A stretch of DNA of 64,000 bases from an uncultured Bacilli bacterium. GTDB taxonomy: Bacteria; Bacillota_I; Bacilli_A; RF39; UBA660. The stretch lies in contig CAKORY010000003.1 of NCBI GenBank assembly GCA_934101795.1, positions 1 through 64,000 of the forward strand, in the 5' to 3' direction. The notes under the pieces are model-generated. The model saw only the letters and a list, made by a program, of their open reading frames with translations. It had not been told where the DNA came from and made no database searches. Positions within the stretch are counted from its first letter, which is position 1. The number at the start of each line of letters is the position of its first letter. Made by a program: the position numbers and the translations under genes. Below are positions 1 to 9,396 of this stretch, piece by piece.

Positions 1-52
1 ATTGTCTTTAGCCCTTATTTTATCGGCATTTATTTATTTTTATATTTGGGTA

Positions 53-436
53 TCACTTATTCAACCTCACCCATGGACTTTTTACCATCCTTGGATTTCC
101 TTCTTCATCAACAAAACCATTAGCTTCAGGAATGACATAACCTACACAATCAACTAACTTGATGCTTGTTTCGAATTCGCCGACTTTGATTGAGGCCCCG
201 TTACTTGGGACAAATTTAGGTTCAGTTGTCATGATAGTTTTACCTTGTGCACTTTGAGGTATTTCATCTAAACATCTTTTCTTTTCATATTCATCTGTTA
301 TATTTGGTACAACTAGATTTTCTATGAATCGTTTGATGAATGTTGATTTACCTGTACGAACAGCTCCAACTACTCCTAAGTAGATTTCACCATCCCCGCG
401 CTTTGCTATTGATGATATAATTTTTTCTTTTTCCAT
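53..436 (-). pseudogene. spoIVA: SpoIVA, N-terminal fragment (broken sporulation coat ATPase)
   Basis: The fragment matches the N-terminal GTPase-like/ATPase domain of SpoIVA, the mother-cell ATPase that polymerises on the forespore as the coat basement layer. It keeps the P-loop GAVRTGKST, the stretch PQSAQGKTIMTTEPKFVP and the LVDCVGY motif. The family is about 490 residues. Here the match stops after SPW at about residue 121, then five unrelated residues and a TGA follow, and no frame in the remaining 52 bases restores the expected sequence. I start it at the ATG at 436 because GGTGG lies 4 bases upstream; the ATG at 454 has no such site. The interruption could be an insertion, a rearrangement, or one half of a programmed sporulation rearrangement. 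The well-kept N-terminus argues against long decay. The 255 bases between it and the next gene hold nothing I recognise apart from a possible 3' extension of that gene. Confidence 0.85.
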
Positions 437-708
437 TAATCCACCATCTTTCATTTTTCTATTCTAATCGTATGTTATGTGGGTAGATTTTATTCCTACA
501 ATTAGTTTAATGGTTGATTAATAGAAATGTTGCAATATTCTAAGATGATTTTTTGCACTACAAAAGCTTAATATATTATATATGTTAAACACAAACATCT
601 TATAGTTCCTACACTATTAAATTTACTGTTGTTGAATACCAATTACAACCTCTATAGATTGTATATGCTCTTATAGTTTTTTGATTTGATAGCACCTCAG
701 AGCCTTTA

Positions 709-1557
709 CTATGCTGTGTATCCAAGTTCGATTGATACTCCTTGCATGTTATCATAATCATTTTGAACAGCTGTGGCAAAATTGATAACTTTACCATAAC
801 CATTGTGACTTATTGTGTATGATTTTGATTTAGCTAGCGTAACTGCTGTCATTGCATGTTGATAGCTACCATATACTGTAGCCCACCGAGATGTTGCTGT
901 TACAACTGCTTCTATCTGGCATGTAAATCCACTTGCGGCATCTACTAAATTCATTGATATACCAAAACCATTAGAACTTAAAACCATATTTGTTCCTTGA
1001 TATGAATAATCGACACTTCCTGATGTACTACTATTGTTATACATCTGAATTCCATTTTGAGAACCCGATTTGATTATAGCATCATCAACTCTCATTGCAA
1101 TTACATCATAAGATTTTACTCGTGGGGTTATTAACCAATCTGTTGTTACGTCTACTAGATATTTATTAGTTGCAATTGGGGTTGAAGATATTTGAATATT
1201 CTTATATGATGTTGTATAGTAAGTAGCTATCGGTGAAATATTATTTTCTGTTGCTTCTATTGCTTCTTCTTTGCTGACCTCTGTTGTAATTGTTCCATTT
1301 GTTGTTTCTGTAACCTTATAGTACTTACTTATCTTGTTGGTATGTTCTAAATCATAACTTAAATATCTAGCTGCATCTTCATTACTCATAAAAGATATAC
1401 GTGCATCTGAAAATACGTTTCTAAGTCTTGCATATTCTTCTTCTGTTAGATTTGCTGCTTTTACATTTGTTGAAATAATCATTACTAACAGAATTGAAAT
1501 TGCCATAATAAGTTTTTTCAGCTGTTCAAGTGCACCTCCTCTCTGTTCCACATTCAT
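709..1557 (-). CDS. secreted protein of unknown function, possible 3' frameshift
   Basis: Unknown family. A hydrophobic stretch (LIMAISILLVMIISTNVKA) followed by Ala-Asn looks like a signal peptide, and the remainder is Ser/Thr/Tyr-rich and beta-strand-like, so export is likely. The start is uncertain. The best ribosome site, AGAGGAGGT at about 1534-1542, lies inside the longest frame, and the next in-frame candidates are a CTG at 1521 (giving a textbook MKKLIM signal peptide) and an ATG at 1506. The interval given is the longest frame. After the TAG at 709 the +1 frame continues as protein-like sequence (KGSEVLSNQKTIRAYTIYRG and on to NWYSTTVNLIV) and ends in a TAG at 609-611. A one-base frameshift near 710-740 may therefore have cut about 30 residues from the C-terminus. 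Confidence 0.6.
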   Translation of the reverse strand: MNVEQRGGALEQLKKLIMAISILLVMIISTNVKAANLTEEEYARLRNVFSDARISFMSNEDAARYLSYDLEHTNKISKYYKVTETTNGTITTEVSKEEAIEATENNISPIATYYTTSYKNIQISSTPIATNKYLVDVTTDWLITPRVKSYDVIAMRVDDAIIKSGSQNGIQMYNNSSTSGSVDYSYQGTNMVLSSNGFGISMNLVDAASGFTCQIEAVVTATSRWATVYGSYQHAMTAVTLAKSKSYTISHNGYGKVINFATAVQNDYDNMQGVSIELGYTA

Positions 1558-1614
1558 CGTATCAGATTATGTCGAAAAAGAAAATAGAAAATCACGGGAG
1601 TTTCATTTCTCATT

Positions 1615-2829
1615 TTAGAGAACACTTATTATTTCGTTATAAACACTGAGAATATAGTCAATTCCTTTTTGGCAATTTTTACAGTTACCAATTAAACATT
1701 TCGAAAATTTCGTACTCGGATAATACTTTAAAGTCATTTTTAATTCTCCATTGTTATCTATTATTTTATATAAAACTAAATTTCTTTTTGGTGTGTATTG
1801 AAGCGAATGTTTCAAGTTATCTTCTATGGTAGTTTTTCTTAACAAATTTGTATTTTTTACAAACTCAATAACCCCTCCATCATCGTCTATCTTAGTGTAA
1901 ACATTGTTTTTCTCATCATAAGTAAATCCTAAACTTTCTAATTTATTGATACTATTATCACTTTCTACTACTGGTTTTGTACTATCCATATTATAATAAT
2001 TTTCTTTGGAAACTAAAAAAGGATTTTGCAAACCCAAATCCTCTATTTTTTTATTTTGTTCTTTGATGTATTCATTATAACAAAGTTTATTATTGTTTAA
2101 CTTTTGCTTTAATATTAATTTGCTTTCATAAGAATAATTATTGTTATCTATATCTGTTGTATAAACTTTAATATATAAATTGTTCTTGATGTTTTCAATT
2201 ACATCTTTTGTTAATAAATCTGAGTAAGATTTGCTTTCCTCTATATAAATGTTGTTAAGTGAATTACTTTCATAAATTACATGTTTATCTCCATTTAAAT
2301 ATGTATATAATTCTATTTTTGTACTTGTTGGTTCATAATTTATTTTCTCTAATTTGATGTTGTTGATAGTTATTATATTTAAAACCTTTGTTTTGAAGAA
2401 ATAACCATCTTTAAAAGTAATATTTTTGCTTTCATAAGTCAGATTATAAATTCTTATTGTGTTATAGTTATTAATAAAATATGATAGTAATAGTATAAAT
2501 ACCACTATAAAACTTATTAAAAATATATTTTTCAAAATATAATTTATAAATTTACCTACCATTCTCTTAAAATCTTGAAGTCTATCTTTATAATTTTTCT
2601 CCGATTTAACTATTGAATCTGGAGATATTTCTAATTCATTACATAATTTTTTTATTGTTTCTAAATCTGGAACTGTTGAACCATTCTCCCATTTCGATAT
2701 AGTTCTGTCAGAAACTCCAATTAAATCTGCAAGTTCTTTTTGTGTGATATCTCTTTTCTTTCTGATATTATAGATTGTGTTTGCAAAATCTGTGCATTTT
2801 GCTTCTGTTGTCTTATTTGTCCTTTTCAT
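1615..2829 (-). CDS. membrane-tethered XRE-family transcriptional regulator
   Basis: Residues about 17-70 form a Cro/CI-type helix-turn-helix (QKELADLIGVSDRTISKWENGS). A linker follows, then one membrane span near residues 98-120 (IFLISFIVVFILLLSYFI) and about 280 residues that would lie outside the cell. The ATG at 2829 is preceded by AAAAAAGGTGAAAAT. A cytoplasmic DNA-binding head joined through one TM to an external domain suggests a one-component signal-transducing regulator. It is divergent from the beta-lactamase-fold gene at 2935 and shares a short intergenic region with it, so that gene is a natural target candidate (inference). The outer domain is unrecognised. Codon use is as AT-rich as in the neighbours. 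Confidence 0.75.
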   Translation of the reverse strand: MKRTNKTTEAKCTDFANTIYNIRKKRDITQKELADLIGVSDRTISKWENGSTVPDLETIKKLCNELEISPDSIVKSEKNYKDRLQDFKRMVGKFINYILKNIFLISFIVVFILLLSYFINNYNTIRIYNLTYESKNITFKDGYFFKTKVLNIITINNIKLEKINYEPTSTKIELYTYLNGDKHVIYESNSLNNIYIEESKSYSDLLTKDVIENIKNNLYIKVYTTDIDNNNYSYESKLILKQKLNNNKLCYNEYIKEQNKKIEDLGLQNPFLVSKENYYNMDSTKPVVESDNSINKLESLGFTYDEKNNVYTKIDDDGGVIEFVKNTNLLRKTTIEDNLKHSLQYTPKRNLVLYKIIDNNGELKMTLKYYPSTKFSKCLIGNCKNCQKGIDYILSVYNEIISVL

Positions 2830-2880
2830 ATTTTCACCTTTTTTAATTTTATCACATATTCAAAAATTATGCACTATAAA

Positions 2881-2909
2881 TTGACAAATTTTTCAACATT
2901 TATTATAAT
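2881..2909 (+). promoter_or_regulatory. sigma-A promoter of the serine hydrolase gene
   Basis: A perfect consensus -35 TTGACA (2881-2886), a 17-base spacer and a perfect -10 TATAAT (2904-2909), followed 26 bases later by the ATG at 2935. The site AGGGGGAT lies between promoter and start. Confidence 0.85.
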
Positions 2910-2934
2910 ATGATTGTCTTAGGGGGATAATAAG

Positions 2935-4380
2935 ATGAAATATATAACATATAAAAAATATTTAGACACATTAATAAAAAATCAAAATAATACTAATATA
3001 CCTTGTTTACAAGATATTTATACTGAAAAAGATTATGAGAAACTTCTTAAACCTGTCATGAAAATTATAAAAGAAAATTCTTATGCTAGTTTGACTACGC
3101 TTAGATTAAAACTATTTCTTCAAAGTGGATTAAAGGAAATAATTGATAATTTTGTTAAAGATACTCAGATAACTCCTGGACTTATATTGGATTTTGGAAC
3201 ATTTAAAAATAGAGATACTGTTATATGTGGTAATAGACAAGAATATGTTATGAAAAATGGTATTCTAGTTAAAGATGAATTACCTATTGAACAAAATACT
3301 ATTTTTGATTTAGCTTCAACTTCAAAAACATTTACTGCGGTTGCTATTTTGATACTAGCTGAAGATAAATTAATTGATGTTTTTGAACCTGTTAAAAAAT
3401 ATGTTCCTGAATTTAAAAACTTAGGAAATACTACTATTTATGATTTACTTAAATTTAGGGTAAGTGTTGCTACTCCAAGTAGAATAGATGCTACTAAAAA
3501 TAAGGAAGAAGCATTAAATATTTTGTATCAGGCGTATCCTAGAGATGTACAACCTGAGAATGCTTATACTGATATTGGGGCTATGATATTAAGAGTCTTG
3601 GTAGAAAAAGTTACTTGTATGGATTTTTATAAGTTTGTTGAAACAATGATATTTAGAAGATGTGGTATGTATAATACTTATTTAAATGTTCCTTCTTATG
3701 ACTTAGATAGAGTTGCTAATGAAAATTATTCTACTATCATTACCGAAGATGGCAAGGCTATAACTAGATATAATAATTTTCCTGGTACTGTTCATGATCC
3801 AAAAGCTAATGCTATTGGCCAAAAAGAAGGGATTGCTCCAGGTCATGCTGGTTTCTTTTCTACTAAAGATGATATGATTAAATTCGCTAAAGCCCTGATA
3901 GATGAAAAGTTAATTACTAAGGATAGTTTGTTATCTATGAGTGATACTGAAACCGGTTTTAAAGATGATGATAAATATACAAGATTCTATGGTTCTTTAG
4001 TTTATTTAAAACAACCAGATCCTAAATTTTTGTCTGTATATCCACCACTTTCAGGTAGAGCGTTTATGTCACCAGGATTTGCTGGAACTCAACTTGTTGT
4101 TGATCCTATTAATAAAATAACATTATTTGTTGGCTCACCTAGACTTCATAATAGAATATATCAAATTCATAATTCACAAATGCATAATATTAAAATTGAT
4201 GAACATAATAAAAAGACTTTTGTGATGCCTGATGGAATTGAAAAAATTGTGTGTTGTGATTATACAAAAGCTAAAGAAGTACTTGTTACTTTAGCACTAG
4301 ATTTAGCTATACAATATCAATTACTTGAAAATTTATATCCAAATCAAAAAGAAATGCATTTAGTTCGTGAACTAAATTGA
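2935..4380 (+). CDS. beta-lactamase/PBP-fold serine hydrolase
   Basis: This is a class C beta-lactamase / penicillin-binding-protein-like serine hydrolase. The SxxK motif is at residues 128-131 (STSK), the YxN-type motif reads Y211-T-D213 followed by IG, and the third motif region reads GHAGFF near 303-308. No signal peptide or membrane segment is visible, and about 120 residues precede the catalytic Ser, so it looks cytoplasmic. Relatives include esterases, D-aminopeptidases and peptidoglycan-recycling carboxypeptidases; substrate cannot be predicted. AGGGGGATAATAAG precedes the ATG. It has its own strong promoter and lies divergent from the membrane-tethered XRE gene. The TGA stop lies inside the terminator hairpin at 4349-4389. 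Confidence 0.85.
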   Translation: MKYITYKKYLDTLIKNQNNTNIPCLQDIYTEKDYEKLLKPVMKIIKENSYASLTTLRLKLFLQSGLKEIIDNFVKDTQITPGLILDFGTFKNRDTVICGNRQEYVMKNGILVKDELPIEQNTIFDLASTSKTFTAVAILILAEDKLIDVFEPVKKYVPEFKNLGNTTIYDLLKFRVSVATPSRIDATKNKEEALNILYQAYPRDVQPENAYTDIGAMILRVLVEKVTCMDFYKFVETMIFRRCGMYNTYLNVPSYDLDRVANENYSTIITEDGKAITRYNNFPGTVHDPKANAIGQKEGIAPGHAGFFSTKDDMIKFAKALIDEKLITKDSLLSMSDTETGFKDDDKYTRFYGSLVYLKQPDPKFLSVYPPLSGRAFMSPGFAGTQLVVDPINKITLFVGSPRLHNRIYQIHNSQMHNIKIDEHNKKTFVMPDGIEKIVCCDYTKAKEVLVTLALDLAIQYQLLENLYPNQKEMHLVRELN

Positions 4381-4394
4381 CATTTCTTTTTTTA
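4349..4394. terminator. convergent terminator overlapping the hydrolase stop codon
   Basis: The arm AAAGAAATG (from 4349) pairs with CATTTCTTT (4381-4389), and an inner TTTAGTTC/GAACTAAA stem extends the hairpin. A T-run follows on the plus strand. The TGA of the hydrolase gene lies within the structure. The last codons of the convergent SNF2 gene abut it, so it may serve both directions. Confidence 0.75.
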
Positions 4395-7300
4395 TTCTTT
4401 ATTTTCATATGATAATAGTTTTTCAATATCTTCTTTGGTAAGTTCTGATATAATATTTTTATCTCTTATTTGTCCATCTATTAGTTTATCACTTAATATT
4501 CGCTTTTTATTTTGAAGTTCTAATATTTTTTCTTCGATGGTTCCTTTTGTTATTAAATGAATTACTTCAACTGTGTGGGTTTGACCTATTCGATGAGCTC
4601 TATCTGTTGCTTGATTTTCTGCTTGTGGATTCCACCATAAATCTAAGTGAATCACAACATCTGCACTCGCTAGATTTAATCCCGTTCCTCCCGATTTTAG
4701 CATTATCAAAAATACTTTTATATCATCATTTTCATTGAAATTATCTACCATTTCCATTCTGTTTTTGGCTGGCACTGATCCATCAATCATATATGTTTTT
4801 ATTTTTGAATTATTTAGTTTCTCTTTAACTATGTTTAAAGCAGTTTTAAATGATGAAAATATTAATACTTTATGGTTATTTTTTGTATATTCATTTACTA
4901 TTCTTTCTAACTCATCAAGCTTATTTGAACCATCATTATAGTTATCATATATAATACTTGGATCTATACAAATTTGCCTTAATTTAGTAAGAAGCTGAAG
5001 AATTAAAAATCTAGCTTTATTCATTCCCTCTTCTTTAATAATTTTGTCCATTTCCTCTTTTACTCTGTTTAGTTCTGCCACATATAGTTTCTTTTGTTCA
5101 TCTTTTAAATCAATATATATGTCATTTATTAATTTTTCAGGAAGTTCTTTTACAACATCACTTTTCTTTCTTCTTAATATAAAGGGATTAATTTGTTTAC
5201 TTAAACCTTTAATTAGTGTTTCACTTTCTTCATCAAAGTCTTTTATTTTATATTTACTTTGAAATTTAGTTAAATTTGCTAAATAGCCTGGCATAATAAA
5301 ATCAAATATACTCCATAATTCAAGTATTGAGTTTTCAAGAGGAGTACCTGTTAATGCAAATTTTGTTTCTGATTTTATACTCTTTACTACTTTTGTAATG
5401 CCAGCATGATTATTTTTTATATTTTGGGACTCATCAATTATCATGGTGTTAAAACTTAAGTTTTCATAAATTTCTTCATCTTCACGTAATAGACCGTATG
5501 TTGTTATTATGACATTAATACTATCTAAATTATTTAGAATTTGCTTTCTTCTTTCTTTAGAACCTATGCAAATTGCTTTTTTTATTTCACTTGCGAAACT
5601 ATCAAATTCATGTTCCCAGTTGTATGCAAGTGATGTTGGAACCACAATTAAAAATTTAGATGCTGGATTATCCTTTAACATTTGCTTTATATAATAAATA
5701 ACTTGAATTGTTTTTCCTAGTCCCATTTCATCTGCAAGAATACCTCCGAAACCAGTTTTTGCTAAATTGTATAGCCACTTTACTCCGGTTAGTTGATAAT
5801 CTCGTAAGATGTTTGTATCTTCTAAGCTCAAATTACTATCTTTGTACTCATAAAAATTCTTTATAAAATTGTCAAATAAATTGTCTGTGGAAATGATTGA
5901 ATATTTTGTTTTCTTTAAACTATCTAGATAAATAGCACGATATTTTAGTATACTTCCTTTGCCATTTATTATTTCTTCATCAGTTAGTTCTAGTTCTTCA
6001 GTTAAATTGTTTAGCTCTTGCAGTGATTCATCTTCTAGATTGATAATATCGCCATTTTTAAGACGATAATATTTTTTCTTATCTTTCATACTCTCAAATA
6101 TATTTACTAGTTCACTACTATTGATGTCTCCGAGATTAAAGTTATAGCTTAATATATTATCTTGACCTATGCCAAACATTGATGATACAGATGTTTTCTT
6201 CTTAATTTTGATATTTTTAAATTTTTCTGTTGTAAATATTTCATATTTGGTTGCAAGTTGTTCAAGTCCATTTTCTAAAAATTCTACTTCTAAATTTATA
6301 TCACGTAAAACTAGTTTATCTTTTTCAAGTATAAACCCATATTTGCCAATATCATTTAAAACATTGGTTTCAAAATTAATATCTCGTAAAATTTCATTTG
6401 ATTTATTAAAGTAATCTATTTCTTTATCATCGTAATTAAATACTATATTAGAAATTATATATTCATTTCTAATATCAAAGTAAAGTCTAGCTTTAATAAC
6501 ACATGGTAAAACTATGTCATCAACAGATGAATCTATTTTTAATTTTTTTCTTACTACTTTAAGAAGTCCTTTATTAAATATGTCTAATTTATCCTTAGAT
6601 ATTATTAGTTTATCTAATTCATTTTGTTTTAAATCCTCGATTAATTCTTGCTCTTTGGAATTTAAATGATATAACTTCCCTTTGTAAAATATGTATTCAT
6701 AATCTTTTTCTATTAAACACTCAATACTATCCAAATCGAAGTCTAATTCATAAGTATCATTTTTCTTTATTAAATTTGTATCAATTGGAAAATATTCATT
6801 AATACCATCAACTTCATAGTTGTTAATAACAAATTTTATGTTTTTTAATTTACTTAATAATTTCTTTAAAGATGAGGTACTCATATAATTATATCTTCCA
6901 TCATCAAAAGCATTGTAATATGATTTTAAAATTGTTTCAGCGTCACTATTTAGATAATATTTTTGAGGATTGTATGTAAAACTTTTACCAAAATAAACTT
7001 CACCTTCTTTAGACTCGTATACTATTTTAAAGGCACTTGCATGATTTCCTAAAGTATATAATTTTTCATCACCAATAAGTATTTTTACTGAGCAGTCTAT
7101 ATAATTATAATAATAGTAATAGTTATTTTTTCTTTCTGTAACATTAATTATCAAATTAACTGTTAACTCTTTTTTAATAATATTTTCTTCACTCGTAATA
7201 AATTTTTCTAATATACTACTTGATATTTTGGGAATATTAACAAACATTTTTCCAAACATTTCTTCATAATTGTTCAATATTACTGCAGCAATGTGTTTAC

Positions 7301-7580
7301 AACTTTTTGTACTTCGGAAATTTTTACAATCACATGATGTTCTTAATATTTTCTTATTGTTTTCAATTGAAACCATAATATCGTAATACGTTGGTTTTTC
7401 ATCATCGTCTACTTCGAACCAATAGTAGGTTGCATTTCCATTTTCATTATTATTTTCTTTTTTATTTAATAATGAAATTTTATTAACATCATAGACTTTG
7501 CCAGCTACTATATCAGATGTATGAATAAATGCTGTAATATTTGTTTTATTAATTAGTTCTTCAATATTATCTATTTGCAT
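4392..7580 (-). CDS. SWIM zinc-finger / SNF2-family helicase
   Basis: The 1062-residue protein has an N-terminal SWIM zinc finger, C83-x-C85-x8-C94-x-H96. About 450 residues of variable linker follow, then a SNF2/RapA-type DEAD-like ATPase with Walker A in ILADEMGLGKT, a Walker B variant DESQ, and a C-terminal helicase domain with LKSGGTGLNLASADVV and the SNF2 signature DRAHRIGQ. Such bacterial SWI2/SNF2 proteins are DNA-dependent translocases thought to remodel protein-DNA or RNA-polymerase complexes; the exact target is unknown. GGAGGTAAATT precedes the ATG at 7580. It is transcribed alone, ending at the shared terminator with the serine hydrolase. Confidence 0.93.
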   Translation of the reverse strand: MQIDNIEELINKTNITAFIHTSDIVAGKVYDVNKISLLNKKENNNENGNATYYWFEVDDDEKPTYYDIMVSIENNKKILRTSCDCKNFRSTKSCKHIAAVILNNYEEMFGKMFVNIPKISSSILEKFITSEENIIKKELTVNLIINVTERKNNYYYYYNYIDCSVKILIGDEKLYTLGNHASAFKIVYESKEGEVYFGKSFTYNPQKYYLNSDAETILKSYYNAFDDGRYNYMSTSSLKKLLSKLKNIKFVINNYEVDGINEYFPIDTNLIKKNDTYELDFDLDSIECLIEKDYEYIFYKGKLYHLNSKEQELIEDLKQNELDKLIISKDKLDIFNKGLLKVVRKKLKIDSSVDDIVLPCVIKARLYFDIRNEYIISNIVFNYDDKEIDYFNKSNEILRDINFETNVLNDIGKYGFILEKDKLVLRDINLEVEFLENGLEQLATKYEIFTTEKFKNIKIKKKTSVSSMFGIGQDNILSYNFNLGDINSSELVNIFESMKDKKKYYRLKNGDIINLEDESLQELNNLTEELELTDEEIINGKGSILKYRAIYLDSLKKTKYSIISTDNLFDNFIKNFYEYKDSNLSLEDTNILRDYQLTGVKWLYNLAKTGFGGILADEMGLGKTIQVIYYIKQMLKDNPASKFLIVVPTSLAYNWEHEFDSFASEIKKAICIGSKERRKQILNNLDSINVIITTYGLLREDEEIYENLSFNTMIIDESQNIKNNHAGITKVVKSIKSETKFALTGTPLENSILELWSIFDFIMPGYLANLTKFQSKYKIKDFDEESETLIKGLSKQINPFILRRKKSDVVKELPEKLINDIYIDLKDEQKKLYVAELNRVKEEMDKIIKEEGMNKARFLILQLLTKLRQICIDPSIIYDNYNDGSNKLDELERIVNEYTKNNHKVLIFSSFKTALNIVKEKLNNSKIKTYMIDGSVPAKNRMEMVDNFNENDDIKVFLIMLKSGGTGLNLASADVVIHLDLWWNPQAENQATDRAHRIGQTHTVEVIHLITKGTIEEKILELQNKKRILSDKLIDGQIRDKNIISELTKEDIEKLLSYENKE

Positions 7581-7675
7581 AATTTACCTCCATCTTTTTA
7601 TATTAACATAGTTTAATTTTATATACAATTGTTTTATATTAGTTTGTGAAAAATTATTTTTTTCAAACAAAAACT

Positions 7676-8515
7676 TTAAAACATTATGTATGGTTTTAAA
7701 GTTTCGTTATTATTTTCATATATTGCTATGTCTTCATCTTGATATGTAAATATTACTTTATCTTGAATATTATAAATATTTTTTATTTTTCCACCATTTT
7801 TTACAATTTTTATTAATTCATCATTTATTTCTAGGCTTGGATATTTTAAAAATTCATGAATGTTTTGAAATTTAAAGTTACCATTTTTTATTTCATCTAG
7901 TGTAAATGAATCTTTGATATCAAAATTGCCTTGCTTTGTTCTTATAAGACTATTCATTGTTCCTACAGTGCCTAATTTTTCACATATATCCTCGATTAGA
8001 CTTCTAATGTATGTGCCTTTTGATACGTGTGTTTTAAATTTAACTATATCATTTTCAAAATTTATTAATTCAAGAGAAAAAATGCTGACTTCTCGTTTTG
8101 GTAGTTCAATTTCAATATTATTTCTTGCATATTCATATAATTTCTTACCATTTATTTTTACTGCTGAATATTTTGGCACTGTTTGCTTATATTTTGAGGG
8201 AAATTCCTTAAATACTTTTATAATATCTTCTTTAGTAATGTTATATTTTTTATTTTCTATTATAGAACCTGTTATATCTCCCGTATCAGTTTTAATTCCT
8301 AACTTTATCTCTGCGATATATTCTTTATCTAGACTTGTTAGCATATCAACTAATTTGGTGTATTTACCAAAAAGGCATACAAGTACTCCGGTTGCAATTG
8401 GGTCCAGAGTGCCTGTATGGCCTATTTTCTTGGTGTTAAATATTTTTGTTAAATTATTAACTACATCTCTGCTAGTTAAATTCTTTTCCTTGTTTACGAC
8501 TAAGAGTTTGTTCAT
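7676..8515 (-). CDS. truB: tRNA pseudouridine(55) synthase TruB
   Basis: TruB isomerises U55 of the tRNA T-loop. The catalytic motif GHTGTLDP is present with Asp38, and the downstream motifs KYSAVKINGKKLYEYAR and SKGTYIRSLIEDIC are typical. The 279-residue length is within the family range. It is the last gene of the rimP-nusA-ylxR-infB-rbfA operon. Its start overlaps the preceding acetyltransferase-like gene by 44 bases, and AGAGAGAAATAG precedes the ATG, so translational coupling is likely. Confidence 0.96.
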   Translation of the reverse strand: MNKLLVVNKEKNLTSRDVVNNLTKIFNTKKIGHTGTLDPIATGVLVCLFGKYTKLVDMLTSLDKEYIAEIKLGIKTDTGDITGSIIENKKYNITKEDIIKVFKEFPSKYKQTVPKYSAVKINGKKLYEYARNNIEIELPKREVSIFSLELINFENDIVKFKTHVSKGTYIRSLIEDICEKLGTVGTMNSLIRTKQGNFDIKDSFTLDEIKNGNFKFQNIHEFLKYPSLEINDELIKIVKNGGKIKNIYNIQDKVIFTYQDEDIAIYENNNETLKPYIMF

Positions 8516-9050
8516 CTATTTCTCTCTTTTCTATTTTCTTGGTAAATACTAAAGTTCTGTACGATTCTTTTTCTCCTTTTAGCTCTTTAAAACCACATGT
8601 TGTAGCAAAACTCATAGCAACTGTATCATTAATTGAAATTTCAAAATCAATTTCTTGACCATTTAAACTAGCAATTTCTTCAACTTTTTGAATCATTTCA
8701 TTTAATAACATTAATTCTTCTGCTACATCTGGATAGTTCAAATAAACCATATCACATATATGAACACGTGTTTTAGCTATATAAATTCTTGTTACCGCTA
8801 CTAACCTTTCTTCACAGTCAAATGATAACAAAAAATGGAAATTGTTATGTTCATTTTTTATAGTTTCTATGGAATCCATAAAAGATTTATTGTACATTTC
8901 TTTGTCAGTTAGTTTACTTTCATCCATCGTAAATCTAAGATTTTTGTTTAAAATATCTCTTTCACAATTTTGAAATTGGTAAAATTTATAATACCTTTCA
9001 AGAACTGCATTTTCGTGTGCTGCAGGTATTTTTTTTACTAAGGTTATCAT
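8472..9050 (-). CDS. GNAT-like acetyltransferase inserted between rbfA and truB
   Basis: The predicted fold looks like a single GNAT domain: a central strand LVAVTRIYIA, a pocket segment, and the C-terminal pattern SINDTVAMSFATTCGFKELKG, in which an Asn/Ala motif and CGF match the beta-alpha end of GNAT enzymes. A clear acetyl-CoA P-loop (Q/RxxGxG/A) is not visible, so activity is uncertain. The ribosome site GGGGGA is inside the rbfA stop region, and the gene runs 44 bases into truB. Its constant linkage to ribosome-maturation genes suggests co-expression only; the substrate is unknown. Confidence 0.6.
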   Translation of the reverse strand: MITLVKKIPAAHENAVLERYYKFYQFQNCERDILNKNLRFTMDESKLTDKEMYNKSFMDSIETIKNEHNNFHFLLSFDCEERLVAVTRIYIAKTRVHICDMVYLNYPDVAEELMLLNEMIQKVEEIASLNGQEIDFEISINDTVAMSFATTCGFKELKGEKESYRTLVFTKKIEKREIDEQTLSRKQGKEFN

Positions 9051-9051
9051 T

Positions 9052-9396
9052 TTATTCCCCCTTGTCTATTGACTTTATTATAGATTCTATTTTTTCACCA
9101 TAAGCTATTGATTTATCAAACACAAATTTTAATTCTGGTGTGTGTCTAATTTCTAATTTTTCACTTAGTTTTCCACGTATGAATGGTGCTGCTTCATTAA
9201 CTTCTTTTTCTAAAGATTTAATATCTAAATTATCAATTGAAGTAAAATATACTTTGCAATAACTTAAATCATTCGTTAAATCACAACCTGTTATTGTTAT
9301 ATGTTTTAAAATTTCATCGTTTGCTTCATTTATTAAAATGTCTCCAAGATATCTTTGAATATCACTTGCTATTCTAGCTATTTTGTACTTAGGCAT
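9052..9396 (-). CDS. rbfA: 30S ribosome-binding factor A
   Basis: RbfA is a KH-fold 30S maturation factor that binds the 5' end of 16S rRNA. The 114-residue size fits, and the C-terminal LEIRHTPELKFVFDKSIAYG is the family signature. The start overlaps the infB stop by 8 bases (AAACATGCC), which is typical coupling. Confidence 0.96.
   Translation of the reverse strand: MPKYKIARIASDIQRYLGDILINEANDEILKHITITGCDLTNDLSYCKVYFTSIDNLDIKSLEKEVNEAAPFIRGKLSEKLEIRHTPELKFVFDKSIAYGEKIESIIKSIDKGE

Noticed and set aside
609..803. 64-residue minus-strand frame as a separate gene
   Set aside because: No ribosome site, and most of it overlaps the secreted-protein gene in another frame. Its end is better explained as the shifted C-terminus of that gene.
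8472..8515. 44-base overlap of the acetyltransferase-like gene and truB as a frameshift error
   Set aside because: Both frames are complete, and the truB ATG has a ribosome site. An overlap is more likely than an error.
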